Positions 8,149 to 17,826 of a stretch of 64,000 nucleotides of DNA are shown piece by piece. Under the pieces are notes generated by a model. It did not search any database, was not told the origin of the DNA, and saw only the letters and a list, made by a program, of their open reading frames with translations. The number at the start of each line of letters is the position of its first letter. The first letter of the stretch is position 1. The position numbers were made by a program, and so were the translations under genes. The stretch covers positions 1-64,000 of the forward strand of contig NZ_JAAOZT010000006.1 of NCBI RefSeq assembly GCF_011947285.1, given 5' to 3'. The DNA is from Glaciimonas immobilis (GTDB lineage Bacteria; Pseudomonadota; Gammaproteobacteria; Burkholderiales; Burkholderiaceae_D).

Positions 8149-9072
8149 ATGACGCGTTTTAAGCAAGTTCTATCGATAACGATGGCTGTCGCCGCATTAA
8201 TCCTGGTCAACGGTAGCGCTGACGCAGCAACCAAAATGCCGGTAGTCGTAAGCTTTAGCATCCTGAGCGATATCGTCGCCAATGTCGGCCGCGATCATAT
8301 CGTGATCTCGACGCTGGTCGGGCCGGACGAGGACGCGCATGTGTATGCGCCGACACCAAAGGACGTCAGAACGTTAGCCAGCGCCAAGGTTGTGGTGATC
8401 AACGGGCTTGGTTTTGAAGGCTGGCTTGAGCGCCTGACCGATGCGGCTAATTACAAGGGTACATTGGTCGTGGTCAGCGACGGCATTCATACCCGTCATC
8501 GTAAGGAGGAGGGCGGGTCGGATGCTGATCACGCCGCGCATCGTCTGGACCCGCATGCGTGGCAGGATCCGACTAACGTGATGATCTACACGCGCAATAT
8601 TGTCACGGCATTGAGCAAAGCAGATCCTGCCAATGCTGTCGCGTATAAAAATAATGGTGACGCCTACATTCAGGCGCTACTCGCTTTAGACAGTTGGGCA
8701 CAAGCGCAGTTTGCACAGATAGCCGACGCACGTCGCAATGTCATTACTTCGCACGATGCGTTTGAATATTTCGGTGCACATTTTAAGGTGCGTTTTCTTG
8801 CGCCCCAAGGCGTCTCAACTGAAAGCGAACCAAGCGCCAAAGATGTGGCAATGCTGATCCGACAAATTCGTGAAGAGCATAGCAAGGCGCTTTTCTTTGA
8901 AAATATGAGCAATCCAAAGCTACTCCAGCAAATAAGCGCCGAAGTCGGTGTCAAGCCGGGGGGTAAATTGTATGCCGATGCCTTGTCACAGGTGGGCGGC
9001 AGCGCCCCGACTTATCTGGCGATGATGCGCTTTAACGTTACACAAATTATGGATCGTCTGAAGCTGGAGTAA
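8149..9072 (+). CDS. Zinc/manganese ABC transporter, periplasmic metal-binding protein
   Basis: 307 residues with a strong AAGGAG ribosome site and a signal peptide ending near ADAA (residue 27). The cluster A-I metal ligands are visible: His64 (EDAHVYAP), His136 (DPHAW), His202 (TSHDAFEYF) and Asp277 (YADAL). The third ligand is His rather than the Glu seen in manganese binders of the PsaA type, which favours zinc. A short His-containing charged loop (residues 114-131) precedes the second ligand, another zinc-binder trait. The gene is 221 bases after the permease, so it may have its own promoter or form the tail of the same operon. Confidence 0.92.
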   Translation: MTRFKQVLSITMAVAALILVNGSADAATKMPVVVSFSILSDIVANVGRDHIVISTLVGPDEDAHVYAPTPKDVRTLASAKVVVINGLGFEGWLERLTDAANYKGTLVVVSDGIHTRHRKEEGGSDADHAAHRLDPHAWQDPTNVMIYTRNIVTALSKADPANAVAYKNNGDAYIQALLALDSWAQAQFAQIADARRNVITSHDAFEYFGAHFKVRFLAPQGVSTESEPSAKDVAMLIRQIREEHSKALFFENMSNPKLLQQISAEVGVKPGGKLYADALSQVGGSAPTYLAMMRFNVTQIMDRLKLE

Positions 9073-9229
9073 ATGACGTGCCAAGCCTGGGAGGGGCAAA
9101 GCGACTTTACTTTTCCCTTGGTTATGCATCCTTGCCGTATGGCGAAATGCCGTTGAGCGGCGGCAAGCAGATATGGCAAATGACCAGTAACATACTGACT
9201 TCCTTCAACGTATCAACCATCTCGCTATC

Positions 9230-10165
9230 ATGAAGCCTACCCTGCTTATTCTCAGTGATTTTTCCGATCAACATCTGGAGCAGATTCGGCAAGCTTACAA
9301 CGTTCTGTATGCGCCCCGGCCAGCGCAAAGGAGTGCAGAAATCGCCAGCAACGGCGCACAAGTTCAGGCGGTATTAACCATAGGCAGCGTAGGCTTAAAA
9401 GCGGAAGAAATGGCCCTCATGCCCAACTTGACACTGATCTGTGCGCTGGGTGCAGGATATGAGGAAATTGACACTGGAGCCGCCCGTGCGCGCAACATCG
9501 TAGTCTCTAATGGTGCCGGAACCAACGATGCCTGTGTTGCTGACCATGCGATGGGATTGCTGTTATCGGCGGTGCGCGGAATTCCACAGCTGGGCGTGGC
9601 GTTACACCAGGGCATCTGGCGCACCGCATTGCCGTTGCCTGCTAACGTCTCTTTTAAACGACTGGGAATATTAGGCCTCGGTACGATCGGTCAGCAAATT
9701 GCTAAGCGTGCGCTAGGGTTCGACATGGAAATCGGTTATCACAGCCGTTCTGCCCGCCAGGATTGCCCATTTACCTATTTCGATTCCTTACTGGGACTGG
9801 CGCAATGGGCGGACTTTTTGGTAGTCGCCACCCCGGGCGGTCCCGGCACGCGCCATATAGTGAACGCGGCAGTGCTCGATGCATTGGGACCAACTGGCGT
9901 GCTCGTGAATATTGCGCGCGGAAGTGTGGTGGATACAGAGGCCTTGTCCCAGGCTTTACGGCGGCAGGGGATCGCCGCGGCTGGCCTCGACGTTTACGAA
10001 AGTGAGCCAGCGCCACCGCAGCAGCTGATGCATCTGCCTAATGTGGTGTTGACGCCGCACGTTGCAGGTTGGTCGCCAGAATCGGTAGATGCCACGGTGG
10101 ACCTGTTTTTGGAAAATGCGGAGCGGCATTTTGCTGGCCTGGCGGTGTTGACACCTGTCGTATAA
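9230..10165 (+). CDS. D-isomer 2-hydroxyacid dehydrogenase (glyoxylate/hydroxypyruvate reductase-like)
   Basis: 311 residues. The Rossmann motif GLGTIG (149-154) is followed by HSRS, where the Arg suggests NADPH preference. Catalytic Arg230 (NIARGSVVD), Glu259 (YESEP) and His277 (TPHVAGW) are in place. Such enzymes reduce glyoxylate, hydroxypyruvate or related 2-keto acids in the cytoplasm. It stands alone on the plus strand, converging on the NlpC/P60 gene with only 28 bases between. The substrate cannot be read from sequence. Confidence 0.9.
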   Translation: MKPTLLILSDFSDQHLEQIRQAYNVLYAPRPAQRSAEIASNGAQVQAVLTIGSVGLKAEEMALMPNLTLICALGAGYEEIDTGAARARNIVVSNGAGTNDACVADHAMGLLLSAVRGIPQLGVALHQGIWRTALPLPANVSFKRLGILGLGTIGQQIAKRALGFDMEIGYHSRSARQDCPFTYFDSLLGLAQWADFLVVATPGGPGTRHIVNAAVLDALGPTGVLVNIARGSVVDTEALSQALRRQGIAAAGLDVYESEPAPPQQLMHLPNVVLTPHVAGWSPESVDATVDLFLENAERHFAGLAVLTPVV

Positions 10166-10193
10166 CGCACGCTTAAGTCGATCTCACACAACC

Positions 10194-10709
10194 TTAGTCG
10201 AAATACCGACGCACAGACTCAAAGCGCTGCGCATAGTATTTTGTCTCAAGTCGATCAATTCTGACTTTGCCATTGGTGGACGGCGCGTTGATGAAACGGC
10301 CGTCGCCAATATAAATGCCGACATGTGAAAACGGTTTGTTCATCGTATTGAAGAATACCAAATCACCTGGACGCAATTCGCTTACCGGGACTTCACGGCC
10401 CTGCTGCGCGATCATCGCGGCACTGCCGTTTACATTGAGTCCAACGGCTTGTTTAAAGACATAACTCACCATGCCGCTGCAATCCAGTCCCGCCTCGGGG
10501 TTTTTGCCACCGAAGCGGTAATTAGTATCAATCAGTCCCAATGAATAAAAGACGATTTCGTTGCCGGTTGCGCTCGGCGGAACGTGCGAATTCATATAGG
10601 CACCGCTGACCGGTGCCGTTTTACGAATGTTATCCCCGCCCGTGCTACAAGCCACCAATATCAGCGCGCAACAACTCACGAGAACCCTTTTAACTATCAA
10701 CAAATTCAT
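10194..10709 (-). CDS. NlpC/P60 family cell-wall endopeptidase, lipoprotein
   Basis: 171 residues. The signal ends in a lipobox (LVACS, Cys21), predicting a lipoprotein. The C40 catalytic Cys is Cys77 in GLDCSGMV, followed by the conserved PGDLVFF and the His in FSHVGIYIG, then FINAPS. Family members such as Spr/MepS cut peptide cross-links in peptidoglycan. The gene is apparently monocistronic, about 90 bases downstream of the end of the aminotransferase gene on the same strand. Confidence 0.93.
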   Translation of the reverse strand: MNLLIVKRVLVSCCALILVACSTGGDNIRKTAPVSGAYMNSHVPPSATGNEIVFYSLGLIDTNYRFGGKNPEAGLDCSGMVSYVFKQAVGLNVNGSAAMIAQQGREVPVSELRPGDLVFFNTMNKPFSHVGIYIGDGRFINAPSTNGKVRIDRLETKYYAQRFESVRRYFD

Positions 10710-10800
10710 AAGTTGCTCTAAAACTCTCGCTCCACAACATTCGATTAATGGCGTGCGGACCGCCTAGCTGGCTTGCTATTAAGCTTGGACTAAGCTCGGA

Positions 10801-12027
10801 CTATGCCAGTTTCGATGCTGCCGAATGATTGATAACCTGATCTAGTACCGCCGACAACATCGTGATCATTTGATCGATTTCGGCGACGGTGACGTTTAGC
10901 GCCGGCATAAAGCGCAACAAATCTGGACGTGGCGAGTTTAACAGTAGGCCGACCGGATGCATGTCACGTGCTATATCGACGATTTGCGGACCGATGTTTT
11001 TACCTAACTTTAACGCGCGGAGCAAGCCCTCACCACGCTCGCCATCTAGCCCATATTGCGCCGACAGCTTGAGCAGTTCTGCGCTTAAATAGGCGCCTTT
11101 GTCATTGACCGATTGCATGAAGCCGAGTGCCAGTAATGTCTTCAAGACTGCGCTACCGACCGCCGTCATCAATGGATTGCCATTATAGGTGCCGCCCTGA
11201 TCGCCGGGTTCGAAGCAGGCCACGTCTTCGCGCGCCAACAGGGCCGCTAACGGCACGCCGCCACCGATGCCTTTGCCTAACGTCATGATGTCCGGCGTAA
11301 TATCCGATAACTGGTACGCAAACAACTTGCCGGTACGGCCCATACCTGACTGTACTTCGTCCACGATCAACAACAGGTTATGTTTTTCAGTCAGGGCGCG
11401 CAGCCCTTGCATGAATTCACGTGTCGCCGGGATGACGCCGCCTTCGCCTTGTACCGGCTCCAGCATTACTGCCACAGTGCGCTCGTTGATCTGACTCTCG
11501 ACGCTGGCGAGGTCGTTGAGGTCGGCCTTAGGAAAGCCCGGTACTTGCGGCGCAAAAATAGTGTCCCAACCGGGCTTGCCACTGGCTGACATTGTCGCCA
11601 ATGTACGGCCATGAAAACTGTGATCGAAAGTAATAATCTCAAACCGATTCTGGCCCGCTTTGTTGGGATTTTTTTTGCCCCATTTACGTGCTAGTTTGAT
11701 CGCACCTTCGTTGGCTTCTGCGCCGCTGTTGGCAAAAAACACGCGGTCAAAGCAGGAATTGGCGGTCAGCAGAGACGCCAATTCGATTGATGGCGCGTTA
11801 TAAAAAGCCGGTGACGGATTAAGTATCTTTTTAGATTGCGCGACTAGTGCGTCCTGAATGCATTGCGGCGCGTGCCCCAATGCATTGACAGCCCAGCCTT
11901 GCAAGTAATCCAAATAGCGTTTGCCGTTATGATCTGTCATCCACATGCCGCTACCTTCGGTAAAAACCAGGGGCGGGCGGTTAGTGATATACATCAAATC
12001 GTTGACGGCAAATTGGTTGAATTCCAT
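10801..12027 (-). CDS. argD: Acetylornithine/ornithine-type class III aminotransferase (ArgD-like)
   Basis: 408 residues. The PLP site is complete: [16 protein letters not shown] near 101-116, Asp223-Glu224 in [13 protein letters not shown], and the Schiff-base Lys252 in TLGKGIGGG. These fit the acetylornithine aminotransferase group of arginine synthesis. No other arg gene is beside it, so a related role (succinylornithine or 4-aminobutyrate-type) cannot be excluded. The 216 bases upstream contain a short direct repeat (GGCGCTAAAG twice around 12045-12066) and no gene. Confidence 0.85.
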   Translation of the reverse strand: MEFNQFAVNDLMYITNRPPLVFTEGSGMWMTDHNGKRYLDYLQGWAVNALGHAPQCIQDALVAQSKKILNPSPAFYNAPSIELASLLTANSCFDRVFFANSGAEANEGAIKLARKWGKKNPNKAGQNRFEIITFDHSFHGRTLATMSASGKPGWDTIFAPQVPGFPKADLNDLASVESQINERTVAVMLEPVQGEGGVIPATREFMQGLRALTEKHNLLLIVDEVQSGMGRTGKLFAYQLSDITPDIMTLGKGIGGGVPLAALLAREDVACFEPGDQGGTYNGNPLMTAVGSAVLKTLLALGFMQSVNDKGAYLSAELLKLSAQYGLDGERGEGLLRALKLGKNIGPQIVDIARDMHPVGLLLNSPRPDLLRFMPALNVTVAEIDQMITMLSAVLDQVINHSAASKLA

Positions 12028-12243
12028 GGTCGGGCTCCGGGTAAAGGCGCTAAAGAGGCGCTAAAGATTAACAGATAGGATTACGCAAAAACCATATAAA
12101 TGTAACGAGATGTAATCAGGACCTGATGGATTCACTTTTTTGTCAAGCAGCACTTCTTAACGCAACAGCTTCCGACAAGAATGATCCAGCCACGTTTTAA
12201 GTCCTATTTGAAGCCCTGTTCAAGCGATATTTCAAGCCATATT

Positions 12244-13266
12244 TCAGGCTAGATCGGCTTCCGAGGTAAAAGCGTCCGCGTAAAACTCTTCTGCCGGTAA
12301 GTGGCATAAGTTGACGAAATCACGCTTGGCTGAATCTACCACTATCGGTGCGCCGCATGCGTAGACCTGATAAGCCGATAAATCTGGGAAATCCGTCAGT
12401 ACGGCTTGGTGCACAAATCCGTTGCGGCCGTCCCAGTGATCGTCCGCATGCGCGTTGGATATCACGGGGACGTAGGTAAATGCGGGAATAGTGCGTGCCC
12501 ACTCTTCGCATAAAGCGTGCATATACAGGTCCTGAGGACGGCGACCGCCCCAATATAATGTCATGGCGCGTCCAGATTCATTGTGTATCATTTGCTCAAT
12601 GATGGCTTTGATAGGCGCAAATCCGGTCCCCGATGCCAGTAATACGACCGGCTTGGCGGAATCTTCGCGTAAAAAGAAGGTGCCTAAAGGGCCTTCAAAA
12701 CGCAAGATGTCGCGTTCCTTTAATGTTGAAAATACCTGATCAGTAAACAAACCCCCCGGCATATGTCGGATGTGGACCGAAATTTGCGCATCTTTGTGCG
12801 GTGCGTTTGCCATACTATAACTACGACGTTTGCCATCGCGTAGCATGAATTCGATATACTGGCCTGCAAGATATTGTAGGCGCTCGGTTGCTGGTAACTG
12901 GAGCGAGATGATGACAACATCATCGGCAACTTTTTCAATTTTAGCAATGCGCGATGGCATCTTTCGGACCGGAAACTCGCCGACGCCCGCTACTTCGCGC
13001 GCTTCGATAGTTACATCAGAATGCGGCGTGGCACAGCAAAATAGCGAAAGCCCGAGCGCTTCTTCGGTGACAGGTAAGGCTTTTTCCTGATGCGCGCCAT
13101 GGGTGATGTTGCCGGAAATTAACTTGCCTTTGCAGGAGCTGCAGGCCCCATTTTTGCAGCCGTAAGGCAAGCCTACGCCAGCCCGTATTGCGGCATTTAA
13201 AATCGTTTCGCCCTCGTCGCAAGCGAATTGGCGACCGCTTGGCTGAACCGTTACCTGAAAACTCAT
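12244..13266 (-). CDS. 2Fe-2S ferredoxin/FAD/NAD(P)H oxidoreductase (CDP-6-deoxy-glucoseen reductase family)
   Basis: 340 residues in three parts. An N-terminal plant-type ferredoxin domain has Cys37, Cys42, Cys45 and Cys77 (GCKNGACSSC, then FCCA). A FAD-binding domain has RSYS (148-151). A nucleotide domain has GTGFAP (213-218) and a C-terminal YACGAP. In Burkholderiales it is commonly annotated as CDP-6-deoxy-delta-3,4-glucoseen reductase, but no sugar-nucleotide partners are present, so it is safer to call it an electron-transfer reductase of unknown acceptor. It is divergent from the SDR gene, only 37 bases away. Confidence 0.88.
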   Translation of the reverse strand: MSFQVTVQPSGRQFACDEGETILNAAIRAGVGLPYGCKNGACSSCKGKLISGNITHGAHQEKALPVTEEALGLSLFCCATPHSDVTIEAREVAGVGEFPVRKMPSRIAKIEKVADDVVIISLQLPATERLQYLAGQYIEFMLRDGKRRSYSMANAPHKDAQISVHIRHMPGGLFTDQVFSTLKERDILRFEGPLGTFFLREDSAKPVVLLASGTGFAPIKAIIEQMIHNESGRAMTLYWGGRRPQDLYMHALCEEWARTIPAFTYVPVISNAHADDHWDGRNGFVHQAVLTDFPDLSAYQVYACGAPIVVDSAKRDFVNLCHLPAEEFYADAFTSEADLA

Positions 13267-13303
13267 ACAATCCTGACTATAAAATTAATTATGCAAACTT
13301 ATT

Positions 13304-14233
13304 ATGAAAAATTTATTACAAAATTCGGCGGGTAAATTAGCCTCTTCCGCTAGGTTCGGTAAGCCGCGGCTACTGATATTCGGATGTGGCGATGTCGGCA
13401 TGCGTTTGTTGCCGCTGTTGCAACGACGGTTCCGGGTGTTTGCTGTCAGCAGTCAGGCCTCCCGTTGTGCCGAATTGCGCGATGCCGGGGCGCAGCCTGT
13501 GCTGGCTGACCTCGATCACCCGCATACGTTGGGCCGTTTGGGTCAACTTGCGCAAATTGTAGTGCATTTGGCACCACCCCAACCGCACGGAAACAAAGAT
13601 CAACGAACGCGCAATCTGGCGGCTATTTTACCCGAGCATACGACGCTTGTTTATATTAGTACGAGCGGTGTGTATGGCGATTGCGGCGGAGTATCGATTG
13701 ACGAGACCCGTGCGGTAAACCCGCATAATGCGCGGGCGCAACGTCGCGTCGATGCGGAACAGGTTTTGCGCGCATGGGCCAGGCGCCGTTCAGGGCGACT
13801 TTCGATACTGCGGGTACCCGGAATTTACGCTGATGATCGCTTACCTGTCGAGCGATTGATAAAGGGCACTCCGGCCCTGCGGCCGGAAGACGATGTTTAT
13901 ACCAACCATATTCACGCGGATGATCTGGCGCAGATAATATTTGCGGCTATTTTCAAGGGTGCGCCGTCCAGGGTGTATCACGCTGTAGATGATTCGGAAA
14001 TGAAGATGGGGGATTATTTTGACGCAGTGGCGACGGCATTTGGTTTGCCCCTTGCGCCGCGCTTGCCTCGAGAACAGTTAACGCAGCAAGTATCACCGAT
14101 GTTGTTATCGTTTATGTCAGAATCCCGCCGAATGCAAAACGGGCGCATTAAAGCTGAATTAGGCGTTCGCTTGCGGTATCCCGAGGTCCACGCAGCGTTG
14201 CGGGAGATGACCACGGTGCTGGACGGGGATTAG
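13304..14233 (+). CDS. NAD-dependent epimerase/dehydratase-like (atypical SDR) protein
   Basis: 309 residues. It has an N-terminal Rossmann motif GCGDVG (27-32), the sequence STSGVYGDCGG at about 119-129, and NHIHADDLA, as in atypical SDRs of the YeeZ kind. The active-site Tyr is plausible but the reaction is unknown. It is divergently transcribed from the ferredoxin reductase gene, a common pair in this order, suggesting shared control. The start was taken as the ATG at 13304; a conserved region begins only near residue 20, so a later start is possible. Confidence 0.82.
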   Translation: MKNLLQNSAGKLASSARFGKPRLLIFGCGDVGMRLLPLLQRRFRVFAVSSQASRCAELRDAGAQPVLADLDHPHTLGRLGQLAQIVVHLAPPQPHGNKDQRTRNLAAILPEHTTLVYISTSGVYGDCGGVSIDETRAVNPHNARAQRRVDAEQVLRAWARRRSGRLSILRVPGIYADDRLPVERLIKGTPALRPEDDVYTNHIHADDLAQIIFAAIFKGAPSRVYHAVDDSEMKMGDYFDAVATAFGLPLAPRLPREQLTQQVSPMLLSFMSESRRMQNGRIKAELGVRLRYPEVHAALREMTTVLDGD

Positions 14234-14298
14234 GCGAGGCAGATATTTGGACGGTTAAGTAAAGCGGAATACGGAGGCGGTGAATAAAACTGACCTAG

Positions 14299-14604
14299 GT
14301 GCTGAGCGCGGGCACATCGCCCAGCATCGGGGCTTCAGTCGGCACACTGTCGTTGGCAGTGATTGCCGCAGACACGATCACAAAAACGACCTTCAATTGC
14401 GTGCAAAGCGTTGACTTCGTCAAAAAACCAGATGTTGAGGGTGCGGCCCGGCACGCTGCCAGCACCAAGCGCATGATCGGCCCTTGGTTGAGCGCGCTGG
14501 ACGAAATCAAGGCCGACATTGCTACAGTACTAATTTCCGATTGCAATAGGCTGGAAGGCAGGCCGGCGCGATTTTTAAAGCGGGTAGCCGCGCTTAATCT
14601 ATGA
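14299..14604 (+). CDS. Uncertain open frame in the gap after the SDR gene
   Basis: This GTG-initiated 101-residue frame fills the gap 14234-14593 and runs 11 bases into the end of pilY1 on the other strand. Its codon use is reasonable and the second half looks helical (IGPWLSALDEIKADIATVL), but I recognise no family and see no ribosome site. A minus-strand frame covers the same bases. It may be a remnant of a lost gene rather than a working one. Confidence 0.2.
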   Translation: MLSAGTSPSIGASVGTLSLAVIAADTITKTTFNCVQSVDFVKKPDVEGAARHAASTKRMIGPWLSALDEIKADIATVLISDCNRLEGRPARFLKRVAALNL

Positions 14605-17600
14605 GTCTTTGCCAATAAGTTCGATATCGACGGCCTATAACAAGGCTAGGTGGTGAAATTACTTTAGTACCGGTAATGGCGGACTGATAGGTTTTGCCGC
14701 CTATCGTGACCGAAATCGGGACCGGCGTCGGCGGGTAGCCTCCGCCAGCGCGCACCTCGTAGCGATCGCTGGTCGTCAGAGTGCCGCTTTGGTTGACGTC
14801 AAAGGTTGCTGCACCATTAAGATAATTCAGCAAATAGATGCGCGCCTCACCCAAGTTTCCGGTGCATATGTTGGTGGCGGCTGTAGCGGGCGTGTTGGTG
14901 GCAAAGATGACAGTTCCGGCCAATGTGGTCGAGCCGCTCACAACTTTCTCGCCCGATCCCAGCGTGACATACCACCCACTCGCCGTGGATAAAGCTGTCT
15001 TCGCAGCGGCTATCTGGGTGGAGGTGCCGACCTGTACCAGATTGGCTGTAGTGTCATATAGCTGACCTGAGACACCGGTAGTTGCGCCAGCCACGCCTTC
15101 AATAATCGGGACTGTTTGCACCGCATTGAGGCTGTGATTATCCTGAATCATGTAATAGCGGTTCTGGATCGCGGTGTCGAACGGATGCTCGCGATCGCCG
15201 GATCCAATCAATAGTGAGTCGGAGCTATTGGTGGCAGTCGCGGCAACGATATCCGGTGCATAGAGAAACTTACGCGCATTCGCGCCGATGCCGCCCAGCG
15301 TAGCCAGCTTAGTAACGGTCCAGTTGGATGGCGTAGCATCGTTGACATTAATACGCCAGATGTTGGCACCGGTGTCAGCCGCATAAATACGGTCAATTTT
15401 GCCGTCGCCATTAGAGTCGTATAACGCGACGTTGGCGGAGATGGCATAAATCATGCCGCCGACCGTCTGGTTGAATGTCGCACCTGATGCCGAAGGACCT
15501 GCTTGCCAAATCGGAGAGCCCGTTGTCGCATCAAGTACCATGACGCCGCGGCCCATGGTCGCGGTGCCTTGAACCGTTGGGTTATTCGCTGCAGGGTCGT
15601 TACCCATACCAAAAATCAGGACCGGATTGGTTTGATAGCGCAGCTTGGCTACCCTCATATCCGACCAGGACTCGCCCAGTTCACTGAAACCAGCGTCGCT
15701 GCTACTATGCTTCCACAAGAATTTTGGCGCCACCGGGTTACTGACGTCGAGCGCATAAATGAAGCGACCACCGCGTCGCATCGTAATAAACAAGTACGCC
15801 TTGTCGCCCCGGGTATAGTCAATCTTGCCATCGTTGGCAGATGAATAAGTGTAAACAGTCGCTGAACCGTCCATGAAATAGGGCTTGGTGTTGGTCGTCG
15901 AAATCACCGGAGAATGATCGCGCATCCGCTTAAACTGCGGAAAATGTTCGGAAGCGATGAAGCCCCACTGCTCGTTGCCGTCGTTGTTGGTGGTGTCCTG
16001 ACCGCCCTTGACCGCATGCAGGATACCGTCGTTAGAACCATAAAAAAGCATGATATCGTCGGCGGTACGGTTGTAGTTCACCACTGCCGGACGGGAGTGC
16101 AGCACGTCGCCATGGGCGAAACCGCGAATGTATGCGGTGGTGGCAGCAGCATCCGGGTTGTCGTCCAGTTGGGTGTTTCCCCCGCGCACCCAGTTGATGA
16201 TGGCATCATGATCAGCCGTACTCGATGCACCGAGTACGGCGTTTGTAATTGATAGATTGCTGGTACTAAAAGGCGTGGAGGATAACGATGATCCGCTCGT
16301 GCATGTGCCAGTGCAAGTGTAGATGTTGCGTGTAGCCTGGCTGGTCGGGTAGGTGGTGCGTAAAGATTGCGCTGTACCGCCTTTTTCCACCAGGTCGCCA
16401 TCCGGCGAGTCCGAATTGCCACCGACACCTTGCGAGTTTACATAGTACGAAGAATTCCAGAATGTTGAAGCCTTTGTCCAAAAGCCGACCGCACTGGGAT
16501 TGATGAATCCGGTGCTCATGTTTTCCGATGCCGCGCCGACACTATCTGTAAGGTACAAAGAGGGAGGGGTGGTCGCGGTATCGACGCCAAGTTGGTACTG
16601 TTTTAGATTGCCAACCCAGTTCGGGGCAGCCAGCGCGTCGGGGCGGAACATGCCAAGATAAACCTGGTTCAGATAGGTGCCGCGTACGCTTGCCGACACC
16701 GGCAGCGAGGCTGACGCAAATACCGAGTTCACCGCCTGAATCTGGGCCCCGATATTTTGCAAAGCGATGGCAAGAGCGGTATCGCTGCCCGCCTGATAAT
16801 ACTGCCCGCCGCCGTTCTTAGCCATGTTTTTCATCATCGCCGTGAATGCGGTGTTCTGTTGGGCGTTGTACGCGTCAATGGTGAAGGTGGTCACCGATCC
16901 ATTCGCGGCGGCAGCACTGCCAGCAGTTAAATCCGGTCGCAAATGGAGGAACCGCGCCCAGGCAGATTGCACATCGGGGGTGGATGTGTAGTGATAGGTT
17001 GTCAGGGTCGTTGCTGCCGGGTCACTGGCGCCTGGCGTCGGAGGCAATTGGCCCTGGCGGTTATTGCCGATAAAAATGATGTAGGTTTTCGCGCACCCGG
17101 CAGCGGCGATCGGACTGTTATAAGTAGAACCGTTGGCAGAGCCTTGATAAGCAAATCCACTCGTTAACAATTTTCCTGCAGGCGTCAGGCCAGTGTTGCC
17201 CGAATAATCGGCGTTGCCCGCCATCCCGGCCCAGCTTGCCGAACCTTTGAGGTATAGCCAGGCCTCATACAATGTGTTGGCGTAATCGCCGGATGCCTGG
17301 TTAACCTTTTCGCTGGATGAGTTGACGCTTATATTGGAAACGATGCTCTGTAACGCCAAATTGTTGGCTGACACGCTCATGTTGCGCACCCCGTACCGCA
17401 CGTAACCGCCATCTTTCGTGCTGGCGTCAAACATCATCAGGCCCACATTGGCTGGCTGGCTAAGGCCTGCGACAAAGTTCTTGATGGCAAGAAGTTCAGC
17501 GTCTCCCTGGGTTGATGAGCCCACCCACTTTTGCGAGGCTTTCGACCAGTTGGCCGTATTATCCAAAATGAAAATGATGTTCGGCGCTGGCGGCGTTACC

Positions 17601-17704
17601 CCTGGCGGCTGATTGAAAATATCGGTGTCGTCGGCACGGGTGCCGAACGGAGCGACTGCCAGCGCAGTAACCAATACAAGGTACAACAGTTTTGAAAATT
17701 TCAT
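14594..17704 (-). CDS. pilY1: PilY1, type IV pilus tip adhesin/assembly protein
   Basis: 1036 residues with a signal peptide ending near TRADD. A von Willebrand A-like domain starts at about residue 42 (NIIFILDNTANWS, metal-site-like Asp48). The C-terminal half is the PilY1 beta-propeller with the calcium loop DSNGDGKID at about 762-770. PilY1 sits at the pilus tip, promotes extension, and takes part in adhesion and surface sensing. It is the last gene of the minor pilin operon, 122 bases after pilX. The Asp-rich loop matches the Ca-binding loop that controls retraction in Pseudomonas. The N-terminal domain is shorter than in P. aeruginosa and is expected to differ in specificity. Confidence 0.95.
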   Translation of the reverse strand: MKFSKLLYLVLVTALAVAPFGTRADDTDIFNQPPGVTPPAPNIIFILDNTANWSKASQKWVGSSTQGDAELLAIKNFVAGLSQPANVGLMMFDASTKDGGYVRYGVRNMSVSANNLALQSIVSNISVNSSSEKVNQASGDYANTLYEAWLYLKGSASWAGMAGNADYSGNTGLTPAGKLLTSGFAYQGSANGSTYNSPIAAAGCAKTYIIFIGNNRQGQLPPTPGASDPAATTLTTYHYTSTPDVQSAWARFLHLRPDLTAGSAAAANGSVTTFTIDAYNAQQNTAFTAMMKNMAKNGGGQYYQAGSDTALAIALQNIGAQIQAVNSVFASASLPVSASVRGTYLNQVYLGMFRPDALAAPNWVGNLKQYQLGVDTATTPPSLYLTDSVGAASENMSTGFINPSAVGFWTKASTFWNSSYYVNSQGVGGNSDSPDGDLVEKGGTAQSLRTTYPTSQATRNIYTCTGTCTSGSSLSSTPFSTSNLSITNAVLGASSTADHDAIINWVRGGNTQLDDNPDAAATTAYIRGFAHGDVLHSRPAVVNYNRTADDIMLFYGSNDGILHAVKGGQDTTNNDGNEQWGFIASEHFPQFKRMRDHSPVISTTNTKPYFMDGSATVYTYSSANDGKIDYTRGDKAYLFITMRRGGRFIYALDVSNPVAPKFLWKHSSSDAGFSELGESWSDMRVAKLRYQTNPVLIFGMGNDPAANNPTVQGTATMGRGVMVLDATTGSPIWQAGPSASGATFNQTVGGMIYAISANVALYDSNGDGKIDRIYAADTGANIWRINVNDATPSNWTVTKLATLGGIGANARKFLYAPDIVAATATNSSDSLLIGSGDREHPFDTAIQNRYYMIQDNHSLNAVQTVPIIEGVAGATTGVSGQLYDTTANLVQVGTSTQIAAAKTALSTASGWYVTLGSGEKVVSGSTTLAGTVIFATNTPATAATNICTGNLGEARIYLLNYLNGAATFDVNQSGTLTTSDRYEVRAGGGYPPTPVPISVTIGGKTYQSAITGTKVISPPSLVIGRRYRTYWQRLID

Positions 17705-17826
17705 CTCAACTCCGGATGATGGATTTTTACAGAAGGCTGATAAACCTGCTGCCTCTCAGACTTCATAAAGATTGACATGCGGTGTAACCCCGCTGCCGCG
17801 GTGACATCAATAATCTAATGCCATTT

